A stretch of DNA of 64,000 bases from Phreatobacter cathodiphilus (GCF_003008515.1 NZ_CP027668.1:1976001-2040000), one strand, 5' to 3'; shown: positions 26,235 to 36,203, counted from the stretch's first letter. Notes: generated by a model from the letters alone, not told the origin. Program-made: numbers and translations.

Positions 26235-27755
26235 CTATTCCGCGGCGGACGGCAGGTCCTGGCTGACGTCCACCGGGCCGGCGGGATCACCCGGCGCCGT
26301 CTCGCAGCCGAGGTCGGGTGAAGCGACGATGCGTCGGCCACGGAAGTCCGTCCGCATGACGAAGAGCCCGCGCTCCTCGAAATAGGCGATGAGTCGCCGC
26401 GCCCGGCTCGGCGAATGGCTGCCGTAGACCCTCGCGATGGTGGCGTCGGAGGGGCACGGCGCCCCTGTCAGCGCGGCGCGGGCAATCACGAGGAACACGC
26501 CCTGCAGATCGTCCGGCAGGCCGGCGGAGAGCGTCACCGCCTGGCTCCAGCCCTCCTCGCCCTCGCGCGTCATGTCGACGCCGGCCCGCGCCACGGCGAA
26601 GCGACGGCGGAAATCGGCGAGCGTTAGCGGCTCGCCGGGCACGCGGCGGATGCGACAGCGGACGAGGAAGTCCTGGTAGAGCACCGCCACCGTGCGGAAC
26701 GCGGCGTCCGGATCGGCCAGGATCTCGCGCAGCACCTCCTCGATCAGCGCCTTGTGCTCGGCCTCGGCGATGACCGGGAGCATGGGCTCGGCCGGCTCCT
26801 CCGCCTTTGGCCGGGCCTGGGCGAGCTGGGTGAGGATGTCGGCCGTCGAGACCGGTGGGGTCGGCGGAGGCCGGCGGACGGGGAGCGCCCTGATCTCGTC
26901 GGCGGCGGGGGTGAAGATGAGGTCGCGCGCATCCTCCGGCGCCGGCGCCTCCGGCAGCGGCGTCAGCTTCGGGCTGGTCGAGCGCGCCGAGGTCTCCACC
27001 GCGCCGATGGTCACCGGCAGCGGCCGCCGCGACAGGGCCGGCCCCAGAGCGACGAAATGGCCGCGGGCGAGGTCGCGGAACATCTCGGACTGGCGGCGGT
27101 CCATGCCGAGAAGGTCGGCGGCGCGGGCCATGTCGATGTCGAGGAAGGTGCGGCCCATCAGGAAGTTGGAGGCCTCCGCCGCCACGTTCTTGGCGAGCTT
27201 GGCGAGGCGCTGGGTGGCGATGACGCCGGCGAGCCCGCGCTTGCGGCCGCGGCACATCAGGTTGGTCATGGCGCCGAGGGAAAGCTTGCGCGCCTCGTCA
27301 GAGACCTCGCCGGCCACCGCCGGGGCGAAGAGCTGCGCCTCGTCCACCACCACCAGGACCGGGTACCAGTGGTCGCGCTCGGCATCGAAGAGCCCGCCGA
27401 GGAAGGCCGCCGCACAGCGCATCTGCTGCTCGACGTCGAGGCCCTCGAGATTGAGCACGACGGAGACGCGGTGCTGGCGGATGCGCGCGGCGATGCGGGT
27501 GAGCTCGGCCTCGGTGCGCTCGGCGTCCACCACGACGTGGCCGTAGCGCTCCGCCAGCGTGACGAAGTCGCCCTCCGGATCGATGACGCATTGCTGCACC
27601 CAGGGCGCGCTCTGCTCCAGCAGGCGTCGCAGCAGGTGCGACTTGCCCGAGCCCGAATTGCCCTGCACCAGCAGGCGGGTCGCCAGCAACTCCTCGAGAT
27701 CGAGCGTGGCCGCCTTCCCGCCGGACTGCGACCCCATGTCGATATCGACTTTCAT
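26235..27755 (-). CDS. HerA/DUF87-like P-loop ATPase
   Basis: A 506-residue ATPase. Walker A is at residues 32-39 (GNSGSGKS) and Walker B at 133-139 (VLVVVDE), followed by AQLFAP and an RGRKRGLAGVIATQRLAKL segment with the sensor/arginine region of HerA-FtsK-like motors. The middle (about 260-320) is Pro-rich, and the C-terminal 150 residues look like a winged-helix module (TIARVYGSHSPSRARRLIAYFEERG). HerA relatives move DNA or act with nucleases, but no nuclease gene (NurA, SIR2) is adjacent. It is divergent from an Hsp70-like gene. The cellular role is unknown. Confidence 0.85.
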   Translation of the reverse strand: MKVDIDMGSQSGGKAATLDLEELLATRLLVQGNSGSGKSHLLRRLLEQSAPWVQQCVIDPEGDFVTLAERYGHVVVDAERTEAELTRIAARIRQHRVSVVLNLEGLDVEQQMRCAAAFLGGLFDAERDHWYPVLVVVDEAQLFAPAVAGEVSDEARKLSLGAMTNLMCRGRKRGLAGVIATQRLAKLAKNVAAEASNFLMGRTFLDIDMARAADLLGMDRRQSEMFRDLARGHFVALGPALSRRPLPVTIGAVETSARSTSPKLTPLPEAPAPEDARDLIFTPAADEIRALPVRRPPPTPPVSTADILTQLAQARPKAEEPAEPMLPVIAEAEHKALIEEVLREILADPDAAFRTVAVLYQDFLVRCRIRRVPGEPLTLADFRRRFAVARAGVDMTREGEEGWSQAVTLSAGLPDDLQGVFLVIARAALTGAPCPSDATIARVYGSHSPSRARRLIAYFEERGLFVMRTDFRGRRIVASPDLGCETAPGDPAGPVDVSQDLPSAAE

Positions 27756-27912
27756 CCCGACTCAGGAACCCTCATCCACTGCGCCGGCCTTCCTAGCACC
27801 CCGCCGCGGCGCGCGCCTCCCCGCTTCGGCGAAACCCACAGGAACAGCCGGGCCTCTGGTAGGCTGGGCGGCGATGGTCTATGCCCCGCCGCTTCCCCCG
27901 TGAGGCCCCATC

Positions 27913-29220
27913 TTGGCAAGAACCAGCCCGCCCCTCTCCATCGGCATCGATTTCGGCACCACCAACACGGTGGTGGCGCTGGCCGGCGGCGACGGCCCGG
28001 CCGAGGCGGTCACCTTCCGTCACGGCGACGCCGACCTGAAGGGTTTCGTCACGGCCCTGTGCTACTGGCAGGAGCGCAGCGGGGGAAAGCTGACCAACCG
28101 GGTCGAGGGCGGCCCCTTCGCCATGGACCAGCTCATGGCCGGCGGCGGGGCGCAGCGCTTCATCCAGTCGTTCAAGAGCTTCGCCGCCAGCGCCAGCTTC
28201 AAGGACACCCGCATCTTCGGCCAGACCACGCGGTTCGAGGACCTCCTCGTCGCCTTCATCCAGACCCTCCAGCGCCATGCCGGCCGCGATCTCGGCTTCG
28301 CCAGCGCCCGGGTGCAGATCGGACGCCCCGTCCGCTTCGCCGGCGGCAATCCCGACGAGGCGCTGGCCATGCAGCGCTACCGCGCCGCCTTCGGCCGGCT
28401 CGGCCTCGACGCCGCCCGCTACGTCTATGAGCCCGTGGGCGCCGCCTTCTTCTATGCCCGCGCCCTCGACCGGGACGCGACCGTCCTCGTCGCCGATTTC
28501 GGCGGCGGCACCTCCGACTTCTCGGTCATGCGCTTCACCCGGCGCGACGGTCGGCTCGCCGCCGAACCGCTCTCCCATGCCGGCATCGGCATCGCCGGAG
28601 ACAGTTTCGATTACCGCATCGTCGAGGCCATGGTCTCGCCCGCCCTTGGCAAGGGCTCCGACTACCGCTCGCTCGACAAGCTGCTGACCGTGCCGAACCG
28701 CTACTACGCCAATCTCGCCCGCTGGCATCAGCTCGCCATGATGAAGTCCAACGGCGACCTCGCCGGCCTGCGCGACCTCGAGAAGGTGGCGGTGGAGCCG
28801 GACAAGCTGCGCCGCTTCATCGACATCATCGACTACGACCTCGGGCTGGCCCTCTACCGCGCCGTCTCCGACGCCAAGGTGACGCTGTCGGCCGCCGACG
28901 CCGCGGAGTTCCGCTTCGCGGCCGAGGACGTCGCCATCACCGGCCGCATCACCCGCGCCGATTTCGAAGCGTGGATCGCCGCGGATGTGGCGCGCATCGG
29001 CGCCACCGTCGACGAGGCTCTCGCCCGCGCCGGCGTCCGGGAAAGTGAGATCGACCGGGTCTTCCTCACCGGCGGCACCTCCTTCGTGCCGGCCATCCGC
29101 CGCCTCTTCACCGACCGCTTCGACGAAGCGAGGCTGACCCATGGCGACCAGTTCGAATCGATCGCCTACGGCCTCGCCCTGATCGGCCGGGAGCCGGACG
29201 CCGAGCGCTGGGCCGCCTGA
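27913..29220 (+). CDS. Hsp70-family protein (YegD-like actin-fold ATPase)
   Basis: A 435-residue Hsp70-like actin-fold ATPase lacking a typical substrate-binding domain, as in E. coli YegD. Phosphate-1 loop: IGIDFGTTNTVV (residues 10-21); phosphate-2: VADFGGGTSDFSV; adenosine loop: FLTGGTSFVPAIRRLF near the C-terminus. The start is probably TTG, with GAGG 8 bases upstream; no ATG or GTG lies in frame before it. YegD-type proteins are poorly characterised. It is divergent from the HerA-like ATPase gene, with 157 bp between the starts. Confidence 0.9.
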   Translation: MARTSPPLSIGIDFGTTNTVVALAGGDGPAEAVTFRHGDADLKGFVTALCYWQERSGGKLTNRVEGGPFAMDQLMAGGGAQRFIQSFKSFAASASFKDTRIFGQTTRFEDLLVAFIQTLQRHAGRDLGFASARVQIGRPVRFAGGNPDEALAMQRYRAAFGRLGLDAARYVYEPVGAAFFYARALDRDATVLVADFGGGTSDFSVMRFTRRDGRLAAEPLSHAGIGIAGDSFDYRIVEAMVSPALGKGSDYRSLDKLLTVPNRYYANLARWHQLAMMKSNGDLAGLRDLEKVAVEPDKLRRFIDIIDYDLGLALYRAVSDAKVTLSAADAAEFRFAAEDVAITGRITRADFEAWIAADVARIGATVDEALARAGVRESEIDRVFLTGGTSFVPAIRRLFTDRFDEARLTHGDQFESIAYGLALIGREPDAERWAA

Positions 29221-29316
29221 CGTCGGGGCGCGAATGCCCGCCCCGCGTCACGGTACCTCCCGCAACGCCGTCGACCTCGCCATGATCGCCTCCCATCTCA
29301 CGCGGAAGGACAGATC

Positions 29317-30267
29317 GTGACGGTTCTCATCACCGGAGGCACCGGCTTCGTCGGCGCTGCGACCGTCGACCACCTCGTCTCGGCCGGCGAAGAAGTCGTG
29401 GTGCTCGCCGCCCACCCGGCGGAGCCGGGCTGGCTCCCCCCCGGGATCGAGGTCAGCATCGGCGATATCAGAGACGGCGACGGCCTCAGGGCGCTGATGA
29501 GCGCCCACCGCTTCTCCGCCGTCATCCACGCCGCCGCCATCACCGCCGGGCAGGACATGGAGCGCGCCCATCCCGAACGGATCGTCTCGGTCAATGTCGG
29601 CGGCACGGCGGCGGTCCTGCGGGCGGCGGCGGAGGCCGGCTGCCCGCGCGTCGTCATCGCCTCCTCGGCCAGCGTCTATCCCCTCGCCAAGCGCGACGGC
29701 GCGCGCTTCCGCGCCGATTTCGACCCGCCCGGGCCGGCGGCTCTCTACGGTCTCACCAAGAAGATGGCCGAGGACGTGGCGATCCGCCTCGGCGCCGTCT
29801 ACGGCCTGTCGACGCCGATCCTGCGCATCGCCGGGGTCTACGGCCCCTATGAACGCGACACCGGCGTGCGCGAGATCCTCTCCGCGCCGGCGCAGGTCAT
29901 GGCCGAGGCGCAGGCCGGACGGCCGACCCGCCTCTCGCGCCCAGGCTTCGCCGGCTGGCTCTATTCCCGCGACGCGGCGGCGGGCCTTGCGGCGCTGCGC
30001 GGCGCGACCCTCGCGGATCCCGCGCCGATCTTCGATCTCGGCGGGCCGGAGCTGTTCTCCATCGCGGACTTCTGCGCCGAGATCGCCCCCGCCTTCCCAG
30101 GCTGGAGCCACGCCGTCGATCCCGCCGCGCCGACCGTGCGCTACCAGATCCCCGCCGACCGGCCGGGCAGCGACTTCGAGCGCCTGAAGGCGGCGACGGG
30201 CTTTGCGCCGCGCTTCGGCCTGAAGGCGGCGGCCGCCGACTATCTCGCCTGGACCGGCCGCGACTGA
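29317..30267 (+). CDS. NAD-dependent epimerase/dehydratase family protein
   Basis: A 316-residue extended SDR. It has TGGTGFVG at the N-terminus for NAD(P), VIHAAAITAGQD, the Ser of SSASVYP and the catalytic Tyr-Lys pair in YGLTKKM. The start is GTG with AAGGA 7 bases upstream. The substrate is not identifiable; family members act on nucleotide sugars, aldonic acids or other hydroxyl compounds. It is the first of a plus-strand series (aminotransferase, SDR, ABC importer) that looks like a catabolic operon. Confidence 0.88.
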   Translation: MTVLITGGTGFVGAATVDHLVSAGEEVVVLAAHPAEPGWLPPGIEVSIGDIRDGDGLRALMSAHRFSAVIHAAAITAGQDMERAHPERIVSVNVGGTAAVLRAAAEAGCPRVVIASSASVYPLAKRDGARFRADFDPPGPAALYGLTKKMAEDVAIRLGAVYGLSTPILRIAGVYGPYERDTGVREILSAPAQVMAEAQAGRPTRLSRPGFAGWLYSRDAAAGLAALRGATLADPAPIFDLGGPELFSIADFCAEIAPAFPGWSHAVDPAAPTVRYQIPADRPGSDFERLKAATGFAPRFGLKAAAADYLAWTGRD

Positions 30268-30373
30268 CCCGCCAGGCGGGACGGGTATCGGGATGGGGCT
30301 GCCATGCGCCCGGCGGGTTTGACCGTCGCCGAGCGCCTCCCCTAGCCTTCCCGTCCGCATCAGGGAGAGCACC

Positions 30374-31729
30374 ATGGACGACGTCGGGCACCGCTGGCTC
30401 AACCAGCACCGCGCGGGGCAGAGGCTGCCGCGCGCCGTGGGCGGCGACGGCATCCACGTCTTCGACGAACACGGCCGGCGCTTCCTCGACGGCTCCTCGG
30501 GGCCGGCGCTCTTCTGCCTCGGCCACGGCCACCGCGAGGTGATCGAGGCGATCAAGGCCCAGTACGACCGGCTGTCCTTCGGCTATTCCGCCGATTTCAC
30601 CTCCGACCCCATCGACGCCCTCGCCGACACCATCGTCGACCAGGCCGGCGGCGGCATGAGCCGCGTCTCCTTCGTCTCGGGTGGCTCGGAGGCGACCGAG
30701 ACCGCGATCAAGATCGCCCTGCAGTATCACCTTGCCCGTGGTCATGCCGGCCGCGACCGGTTCTTCGCCCGCCGCCAGTCCTGGCACGGCTATACGATGG
30801 GCGCCCTGTCGCTCTCCGGCCATCCGGCGCGCCGGCGGCCCTATGTCGGCGCGCTCATGCCGGTGACCCACCTCTCGCCCGCCAACGACTACCGCCCCGC
30901 CGACGGAGTCGCGACGGAGAACCTCGTCGACCACCTCGCCGCCGAGTTCGAGCGCGAGATCCACCGTGTCGGCGCCGAGCGCATCGCCGCCTTCTTCTTC
31001 GAGCCCGTGGTGGGCGCCGCCGGCGGCGCGGTGCCGGCTCCCGAGGGCTATGCCCGCCGCATGCGCGAGATCTGCAGCCGCTACGGCATCCTGATGGTGG
31101 CCGACGAGGTCATGTGCGGCGTCGGCCGCTGCGGCACCTGGCGCACCCTCGCCCATGACGGCGTCTCGCCCGACATCATGGTCACCGCCAAGGGCCTCGC
31201 CGGCGGCTATGCGCCGCTGGGCGCCGCGCTGATGACGGAAGAGGTCTACCGCACCATCGCCGACACCTTCGGCACCATCGCCTCGGTCCACACCTACTCG
31301 GGGCACACCGCGGCCTGCGCCGCCGGCCTTGCCGTGCAGAAGGTCATCATCCGCGACGGCCTCGTCGAGAAGTGCCGCACCGACGGCGCCTATCTGATGG
31401 AGGCCCTCGGCCAGGCCTTCGGCCAGAACCCGCATGTCGGCGACATCCGCGGCCGCGGCTTCTTCGTGGCCGTCGAACTGGTGAAGGACCGCGAGACCAA
31501 GACGCCCTTCGCCAGCGGCCTCGGGCTCTACAAGCGCGTCAAGGACGAGGCCTTCGCCCGCGGCCTGCTCTGCTATCCCTCGCCCGGCACGGCGGACGGC
31601 CATTCCGGCGACCACGTGATCCTCGCCCCGCCCTACATCATCACGCGCCCGGAGATCGACCGCATGGTGGACCTCCTGAAACAGGCGGTGGACGCGGCGC
31701 TGGCCGGCGTTGCCGGCGAGGCGGCCTGA
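30374..31729 (+). CDS. Class III PLP-dependent aminotransferase
   Basis: A 451-residue fold-type I aminotransferase of class III (omega-amino acid or diamine acceptors). It shows FVSGGSEATETAIKIALQYH, the SWHGYT segment, FFFEPVVGAAGG, the Asp of VADEVMCGVGR and the PLP Lys in VTAKGLAGGYAPLGA. The start ATG has a GGGAGA site. Its stop codon overlaps the start of the next gene (TGATG), so the aminotransferase and SDR are translationally coupled: a natural pair turning an amine into an aldehyde or keto acid and then reducing or oxidising it. Confidence 0.93.
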   Translation: MDDVGHRWLNQHRAGQRLPRAVGGDGIHVFDEHGRRFLDGSSGPALFCLGHGHREVIEAIKAQYDRLSFGYSADFTSDPIDALADTIVDQAGGGMSRVSFVSGGSEATETAIKIALQYHLARGHAGRDRFFARRQSWHGYTMGALSLSGHPARRRPYVGALMPVTHLSPANDYRPADGVATENLVDHLAAEFEREIHRVGAERIAAFFFEPVVGAAGGAVPAPEGYARRMREICSRYGILMVADEVMCGVGRCGTWRTLAHDGVSPDIMVTAKGLAGGYAPLGAALMTEEVYRTIADTFGTIASVHTYSGHTAACAAGLAVQKVIIRDGLVEKCRTDGAYLMEALGQAFGQNPHVGDIRGRGFFVAVELVKDRETKTPFASGLGLYKRVKDEAFARGLLCYPSPGTADGHSGDHVILAPPYIITRPEIDRMVDLLKQAVDAALAGVAGEAA

Positions 31730-32490
31730 TGCGCCTTCAGGGCAAGGTCGCGGTCATCACCGGCGGCGGCTCGGGCATCGGCCGGGCGACGGCTCTCCTC
31801 TTCGCGCGCGAGGGCGCGCGCCTCGCCCTCGTCGACCGCGACGCCGCCGGCGTCGACGAGACGGCCGCCATGGTGACCGCCGAAGGCGGCGAGGCCATGA
31901 CCTGCGTCTCCGACGTCGGCGAGCCCGGTACCGCCGACCGCGACGCCGCTGCGGTGACGGCGCGGTTCGGCCGCATCGACATCCTCTTCGCCGCAGCGGG
32001 CTTCTCCGTCGGCGGCACGATCATGACCACCAGCCCCGACGACTGGGACCGCGTCTTCCGCGCCAATGTCGGCGGCACCTGGCTCTGGGCGCGCGCCGTC
32101 GTGCCCTTCATGCGGGCACAGGGCGGCGGTGCCATCGTCACCACCGCCTCCCAGCTCGCCATTGCCGGCGGTGCGGGCAATGCCGCCTACATCGCCGCCA
32201 AGGGCGCCATTCTCAGCCTCACCCGCACCATGGCGCTGGATTTCGCCGCCGACCGCATCCGCGTCAACGCGGTGGCGCCGGGGGCCGTCGACACGCCCAT
32301 GCTCCGCCGCAGCTTCGGCCGCGCCGCCGATCCCGCCGCGGCGGAAGCCAGATCCGTCGCGCGCCACCCTCTGGGGCGGCTCGGTCGTCCGGAGGAGATC
32401 GCCGAGGCCGTGCTCTATCTCGCCTGCGACGCAGCCGCCTTCACCACCGGCACCACGCTAGCCGTTGACGGCGGCTGGCTCGCGGGCTGA
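31729..32490 (+). CDS. SDR-family oxidoreductase
   Basis: A 253-residue classical SDR: TGGGSGIG cofactor loop, Ser in TTASQLAI, catalytic YIAAKGA (Tyr-x-x-x-Lys), RIRVNAVAPGAVDTPM and the C-terminal LAVDGGWLAG. NAAG is replaced by AAAG. Its ATG shares a base with the aminotransferase stop codon, showing tight coupling. It probably acts on the aminotransferase product. The upstream open frame is only a shadow over the aminotransferase. Confidence 0.92.
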   Translation: MRLQGKVAVITGGGSGIGRATALLFAREGARLALVDRDAAGVDETAAMVTAEGGEAMTCVSDVGEPGTADRDAAAVTARFGRIDILFAAAGFSVGGTIMTTSPDDWDRVFRANVGGTWLWARAVVPFMRAQGGGAIVTTASQLAIAGGAGNAAYIAAKGAILSLTRTMALDFAADRIRVNAVAPGAVDTPMLRRSFGRAADPAAAEARSVARHPLGRLGRPEEIAEAVLYLACDAAAFTTGTTLAVDGGWLAG

Positions 32491-32701
32491 CACTGCCTAA
32501 CCCTTGGGCAGCGCGATCCCGTTGCTTCCCCAGGGTGCAAATGCCGAAGAGCATTTCCCACGCCGGCGGTTCCGGCGAACGGACATTCTCCTCGCACCGG
32601 CATCGCATGAGCAGCTCTCGCTGCTGGTACGGAGATTGCAACCATCTGGGCGAGCCGCCGGGCACCATGCCGGGCCCGCAAGCGTCAACGGAGACCGCGT
32701 C

Positions 32702-34315
32702 ATGAAGCTGAACCGTCGTCACCTCCTCGCGGGAACGGCCGCCGTCGCCACAGCGCCCTATCTCGGCGGCAGGGCCGAGGCGCAGACCCGCGCGGAGACC
32801 CTGCGCTACGTCACCGGCGCGGCCGTCAACACCCTCGACCCCACCATGCCCGGCGCCACGCGCGAGGCCTTCGGCGTCAGCGTCAACGTCTATGACCGGC
32901 TCGTCTCCTTCGGCCGCAAGCAGCGCAACGGCAACTGGGTCTTCGACATCGACACCATCCGCGGCGAGATCGCCGAGAAGGTCGACGTCAGCCCCGACGG
33001 CATGACCTTCACCTTCCACATCCGCAAGAACGCCAAGTTCCACGACGGCACGCCGGTGACGGCAGCGGACGTGAAGTGGTCCTACGACCGCGCCGTCTCC
33101 GCCCGCTCCCTCGCCGCCGCCCAGATCGGCACCGGCTCCTGGACCAAGCCCGAGCAGTTCACCATCGTCGACACCCACACGGTCGTCGGCAAGATCGACA
33201 AACCCGACCGTCTCGCCCTGCCGAACCTCTGCACGCTCTACGCCATCGTCTTCAACTCGGCCCTGGTGAAGAAGCACGTGACGCCGCAGGACCCCTGGGG
33301 CCAGAACTGGACCAAGGACAATACGGCCGGCTCCGGCGCCTATACGGTGGAGAGCTTCAAGCCCGGCGAGCAGGTCATCCTGCGCCGCAACGATGCCTGG
33401 ACCGGCGGCGTCGACGGCAAGCCCGCGCCCTTCCGCCGCATCATCTGCCAGACCATTCCGGAGGCGGCGACCCGCGCCAGCCTCATCGAGAAGGGCGACG
33501 CCGACCTCTCCATCGACCTGCAGCCGAGCGACATCGACACGCTCGTCGCGCGCGGCCGCGTCAAGGCGATCTCGACGCCCCAGTTCAACGCCTTCTCGAT
33601 GATCGCCTTCAACACCAAGATGCCGCCCTTCGACAACAAGAAGGTCCGTCAGGCGATCGCCGCCGCCCTGCCCTACGACTCGCTGTTCAAGGCGGGCCTC
33701 TTCGAGCGCGGCGCCAAGCTCTACGGCGGCACCTGGTCGGGTACGCCCACCGACGCCTCCTTCCCCCAGCCGATGCCCTACAAGCAGGACGTCGCCAAGG
33801 CCAAGGCGCTGCTGGCGGAAGCCGGCTTCCCCAACGGCTTCGAGACCTTCTTCGCCTTCAACCTCGGCTCCGCCGCCTTCGCCGAGCCCATCGCGGCGCT
33901 GGTGAAGGAAGCCCTCGCCGCCATCAACATCCGCGTCGAGATCCAGAAGCTGCCCGACGCCCAGATTTCCACCATGGTCACCGAGCGCAAGCTGCCCTTC
34001 TTCATCGAGACCTCGATCGCCTGGCTGCCCTCGACCGACTACTTCTTCCGCACCTTCCTCTATGGCCCCCAGCGCTGGAACTATTCCGGCTGGAACGACG
34101 AGCGCATCGCCGATCTCGCCGGCAAGGCGCGCTTCGAGACCGACAAGGCCAAGTATGACGCGACCTGCAAGGAGATGATCGCGATCATGGCCGAGGAGAC
34201 GCCGATCGTCATGCTCTGGCAGCCGAACCAGGACGCCGTCATGCCGAAGAACATCGACGGCTACACCTACGGCTACCACCGCCAGGTCGACTTCCGCGAC
34301 GTGAAGCGCACCTGA
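32702..34315 (+). CDS. ABC transporter substrate-binding protein, family 5
   Basis: A 537-residue periplasmic SBP_bac_5 protein. The signal is Tat-like (LNRRHLLAGTAAVATAPYLG, cut near GRAEAQ). Family stretches are visible: FTFHIRKNAKFHDGTPVTAA, AGSGAYTVESFKPGEQ and KKVRQAIAAALPYD. It opens the importer block: permease, permease and double ATPase follow within 15 bp or by overlap. The 211-bp gap before it may hold an extra promoter. The ligand is unknown; the aminotransferase, SDR and dehydrogenase upstream suggest an amine- or sugar-containing compound. Confidence 0.93.
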   Translation: MKLNRRHLLAGTAAVATAPYLGGRAEAQTRAETLRYVTGAAVNTLDPTMPGATREAFGVSVNVYDRLVSFGRKQRNGNWVFDIDTIRGEIAEKVDVSPDGMTFTFHIRKNAKFHDGTPVTAADVKWSYDRAVSARSLAAAQIGTGSWTKPEQFTIVDTHTVVGKIDKPDRLALPNLCTLYAIVFNSALVKKHVTPQDPWGQNWTKDNTAGSGAYTVESFKPGEQVILRRNDAWTGGVDGKPAPFRRIICQTIPEAATRASLIEKGDADLSIDLQPSDIDTLVARGRVKAISTPQFNAFSMIAFNTKMPPFDNKKVRQAIAAALPYDSLFKAGLFERGAKLYGGTWSGTPTDASFPQPMPYKQDVAKAKALLAEAGFPNGFETFFAFNLGSAAFAEPIAALVKEALAAINIRVEIQKLPDAQISTMVTERKLPFFIETSIAWLPSTDYFFRTFLYGPQRWNYSGWNDERIADLAGKARFETDKAKYDATCKEMIAIMAEETPIVMLWQPNQDAVMPKNIDGYTYGYHRQVDFRDVKRT

Positions 34316-34329
34316 CGGGTCCGCCGGTC

Positions 34330-35361
34330 ATGAGCCTCGCAGCCAGCATCGCCAGGCGCGCCGGACGGAGGGCCCTGTCCTCCGTCCCGGCGCTCTTCGG
34401 GGTGATCGTCTTCACCTTCCTGCTGATGCGGGTGTTGCCGGGCGATCCGGCCGTCTTCTTCGCCTCCGGCCCCAATGCCGGCCAAGCGGAAATCCAGATG
34501 ATCCGCGAGCAGATGGGGCTGGACAAGCCCATGCCCCAGCAGCTTCTGCTCTACCTGAGGGACATCGCCACCGGGAACCTCGGCCGCTCCATGAACACCG
34601 GCCAGCCCGTGGTGGCCGACCTCATCAACCGCCTGCCGGCCTCGCTCGAGCTGACCTTCACGGCGCTGCTGCTCGCCTTGTCGCTCGCCCTGCCGCTCGG
34701 CATCCTCGCCGCACTGAGGCCGAATTCCCTCGTCGACCACGGCGTGCGCTTCCTGTGCTCGCTCGGCGTCTGCGTGCCGACCTTCGTCTCCGGCCTGCTG
34801 CTGATCTATGCCTTCTACTACATCCTCGGCATCGCCCCCGACCCCACGGGCCGCCTCGACGTCTTCGCCTCGCAGCCCCCCGTCGTCACCGGCTTCATCC
34901 TCATCGACGCGGCCATCGCCGGCGAATGGGAGTCCTGGTGGGCCGCAGCGAGCCAGCTCGTCCTTCCCGCCTCCACCATGGCGCTCTTCGTGCTGGCGCC
35001 GCTTGCGCGCATGACCCGCGCCGCCATGCTCGCCGTCATGACCAGCGACTTCGTCCGCACCGGCGAGGCCCTCGGCCTGTCGCGGCGGCGGGTCGTGCTC
35101 GTCTATGCCCTGCGCAACGCGCTGCTGCCCGTCATCACCATCATGGGCATCGTCTTCTCCACCATGCTCGGCGCCAACGTGCTGGTAGAGAAGGTCTTTT
35201 CCTGGCCAGGCGTTGCGTCTTACGCCCTCGACGCCCTCCTCACCTCCGACTATGCGCCGGTCCAGGGCTTCGTGCTGCTGATGGCCTTCATCTTCGTCCT
35301 GGTGAACCTCACCATCGACGTGCTCTACGGCCTCGCCGATCCCCGGGTCTCCATCGAATGA
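34330..35361 (+). CDS. ABC transporter permease (DppB-like)
   Basis: A 343-residue inner-membrane permease of the peptide/nickel (BPD_transp_1) family. The N-terminal segment SVPALFGVIVFTFLLMRVLP-GDPA, the YLRDIATGNLGRSMNT loop and the EAA coupling motif near DFVRTGEALGLSRRRVVLVY are visible, with about six membrane segments. It lies 14 bp after the binding-protein gene and overlaps the next permease by 4 bases (ATGA). Confidence 0.93.
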   Translation: MSLAASIARRAGRRALSSVPALFGVIVFTFLLMRVLPGDPAVFFASGPNAGQAEIQMIREQMGLDKPMPQQLLLYLRDIATGNLGRSMNTGQPVVADLINRLPASLELTFTALLLALSLALPLGILAALRPNSLVDHGVRFLCSLGVCVPTFVSGLLLIYAFYYILGIAPDPTGRLDVFASQPPVVTGFILIDAAIAGEWESWWAAASQLVLPASTMALFVLAPLARMTRAAMLAVMTSDFVRTGEALGLSRRRVVLVYALRNALLPVITIMGIVFSTMLGANVLVEKVFSWPGVASYALDALLTSDYAPVQGFVLLMAFIFVLVNLTIDVLYGLADPRVSIE

Positions 35362-36203
35362 GCGCCACGCTCCGCCACACCGGCTACATCTTGCGCGGCA
35401 ATCCGGTGACGCTGGTCGCCGGCTGCGGCGCGGCGCTGCTCGTCCTCATCGCCATCATCGGGCCCTCCATCGCACCCTACGGCCCCACCGTCTCCAACGT
35501 GCCGCAGGCGCTGCAGCCACCGAGCGCCTCCCACTGGTTCGGCACCGACCAGCTCGGACGCGACGTCTTCTCGCGGGTGCTGGTGGCGACGCGCCTCGAC
35601 CTCGCCATCGCCGCCTCGGCGGTGAGCCTGTCCTTCGTCCTCGGCGCCATGATCGGCGCCTTCTGCGGTTATGCCGGCGGGCGCCTTGACCGCTGGGTCG
35701 GCCGTTTCGTCGACGTTCTCATGGCCTTCCCGCTCTTCGTGCTGGCCATGGCGTTGGTGGCGGCACTCGGCAACCGGGTCGAGAACATCATCTACGCCAC
35801 CGCCATCATCAACCTGCCCTTCTACATCCGCTTCGCCCGCGCCGAGGTGAACGTGCGGAGGAATTCCGGCTGGGTGGAGGCTGCCCGCGCCTCAGGCAAC
35901 AGCCACGTGCGGGTCGTCCTGCTCTTCCTGCTCCCCAACGTCCTCCCCGCCATGGCGGTGCAGATCTCGCTGAACCTCGGCTGGGCCATCCTGAATGCCG
36001 CCGGCCTCTCCTTCCTCGGCCTCGGGGTGCAGGCGCCGACGCCGGAATGGGGCATCATGGTCGCCGAGGGCGCCCGCTTCATCACCACCGGCAAGTGGTG
36101 GCTGGTCGTCTTCCCCGGCGCGGCCCTGATGAGCGCCGTGCTCTGCTTCAACCTGCTCGGCGACGGCCTGCGCGACATCCTCGACCCGCGGATGCGCACA
36201 TGA
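35358..36203 (+). CDS. ABC transporter permease (DppC-like)
   Basis: A 281-residue partner permease. It has the DppC-type N-terminus (ILRGNPVTLVAGCGAALLVL), the periplasmic HWFGTDQLGRDVFSRVL motif, GRFVDVLMAFPLFVLAM and the coupling loop WVEAARASGNSHVRVV. Its ATG overlaps the DppB-like stop (ATGA), and its own stop overlaps the ATPase start in the same way. The heterodimer forms the membrane pore of the importer. Confidence 0.93.
   Translation: MSATLRHTGYILRGNPVTLVAGCGAALLVLIAIIGPSIAPYGPTVSNVPQALQPPSASHWFGTDQLGRDVFSRVLVATRLDLAIAASAVSLSFVLGAMIGAFCGYAGGRLDRWVGRFVDVLMAFPLFVLAMALVAALGNRVENIIYATAIINLPFYIRFARAEVNVRRNSGWVEAARASGNSHVRVVLLFLLPNVLPAMAVQISLNLGWAILNAAGLSFLGLGVQAPTPEWGIMVAEGARFITTGKWWLVVFPGAALMSAVLCFNLLGDGLRDILDPRMRT

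Noticed and set aside
26235-29220. HerA-based anti-phage system
   Set aside because: No SIR2, NurA, DUF4297 or other effector gene is adjacent; the pair is reported only as an open question.
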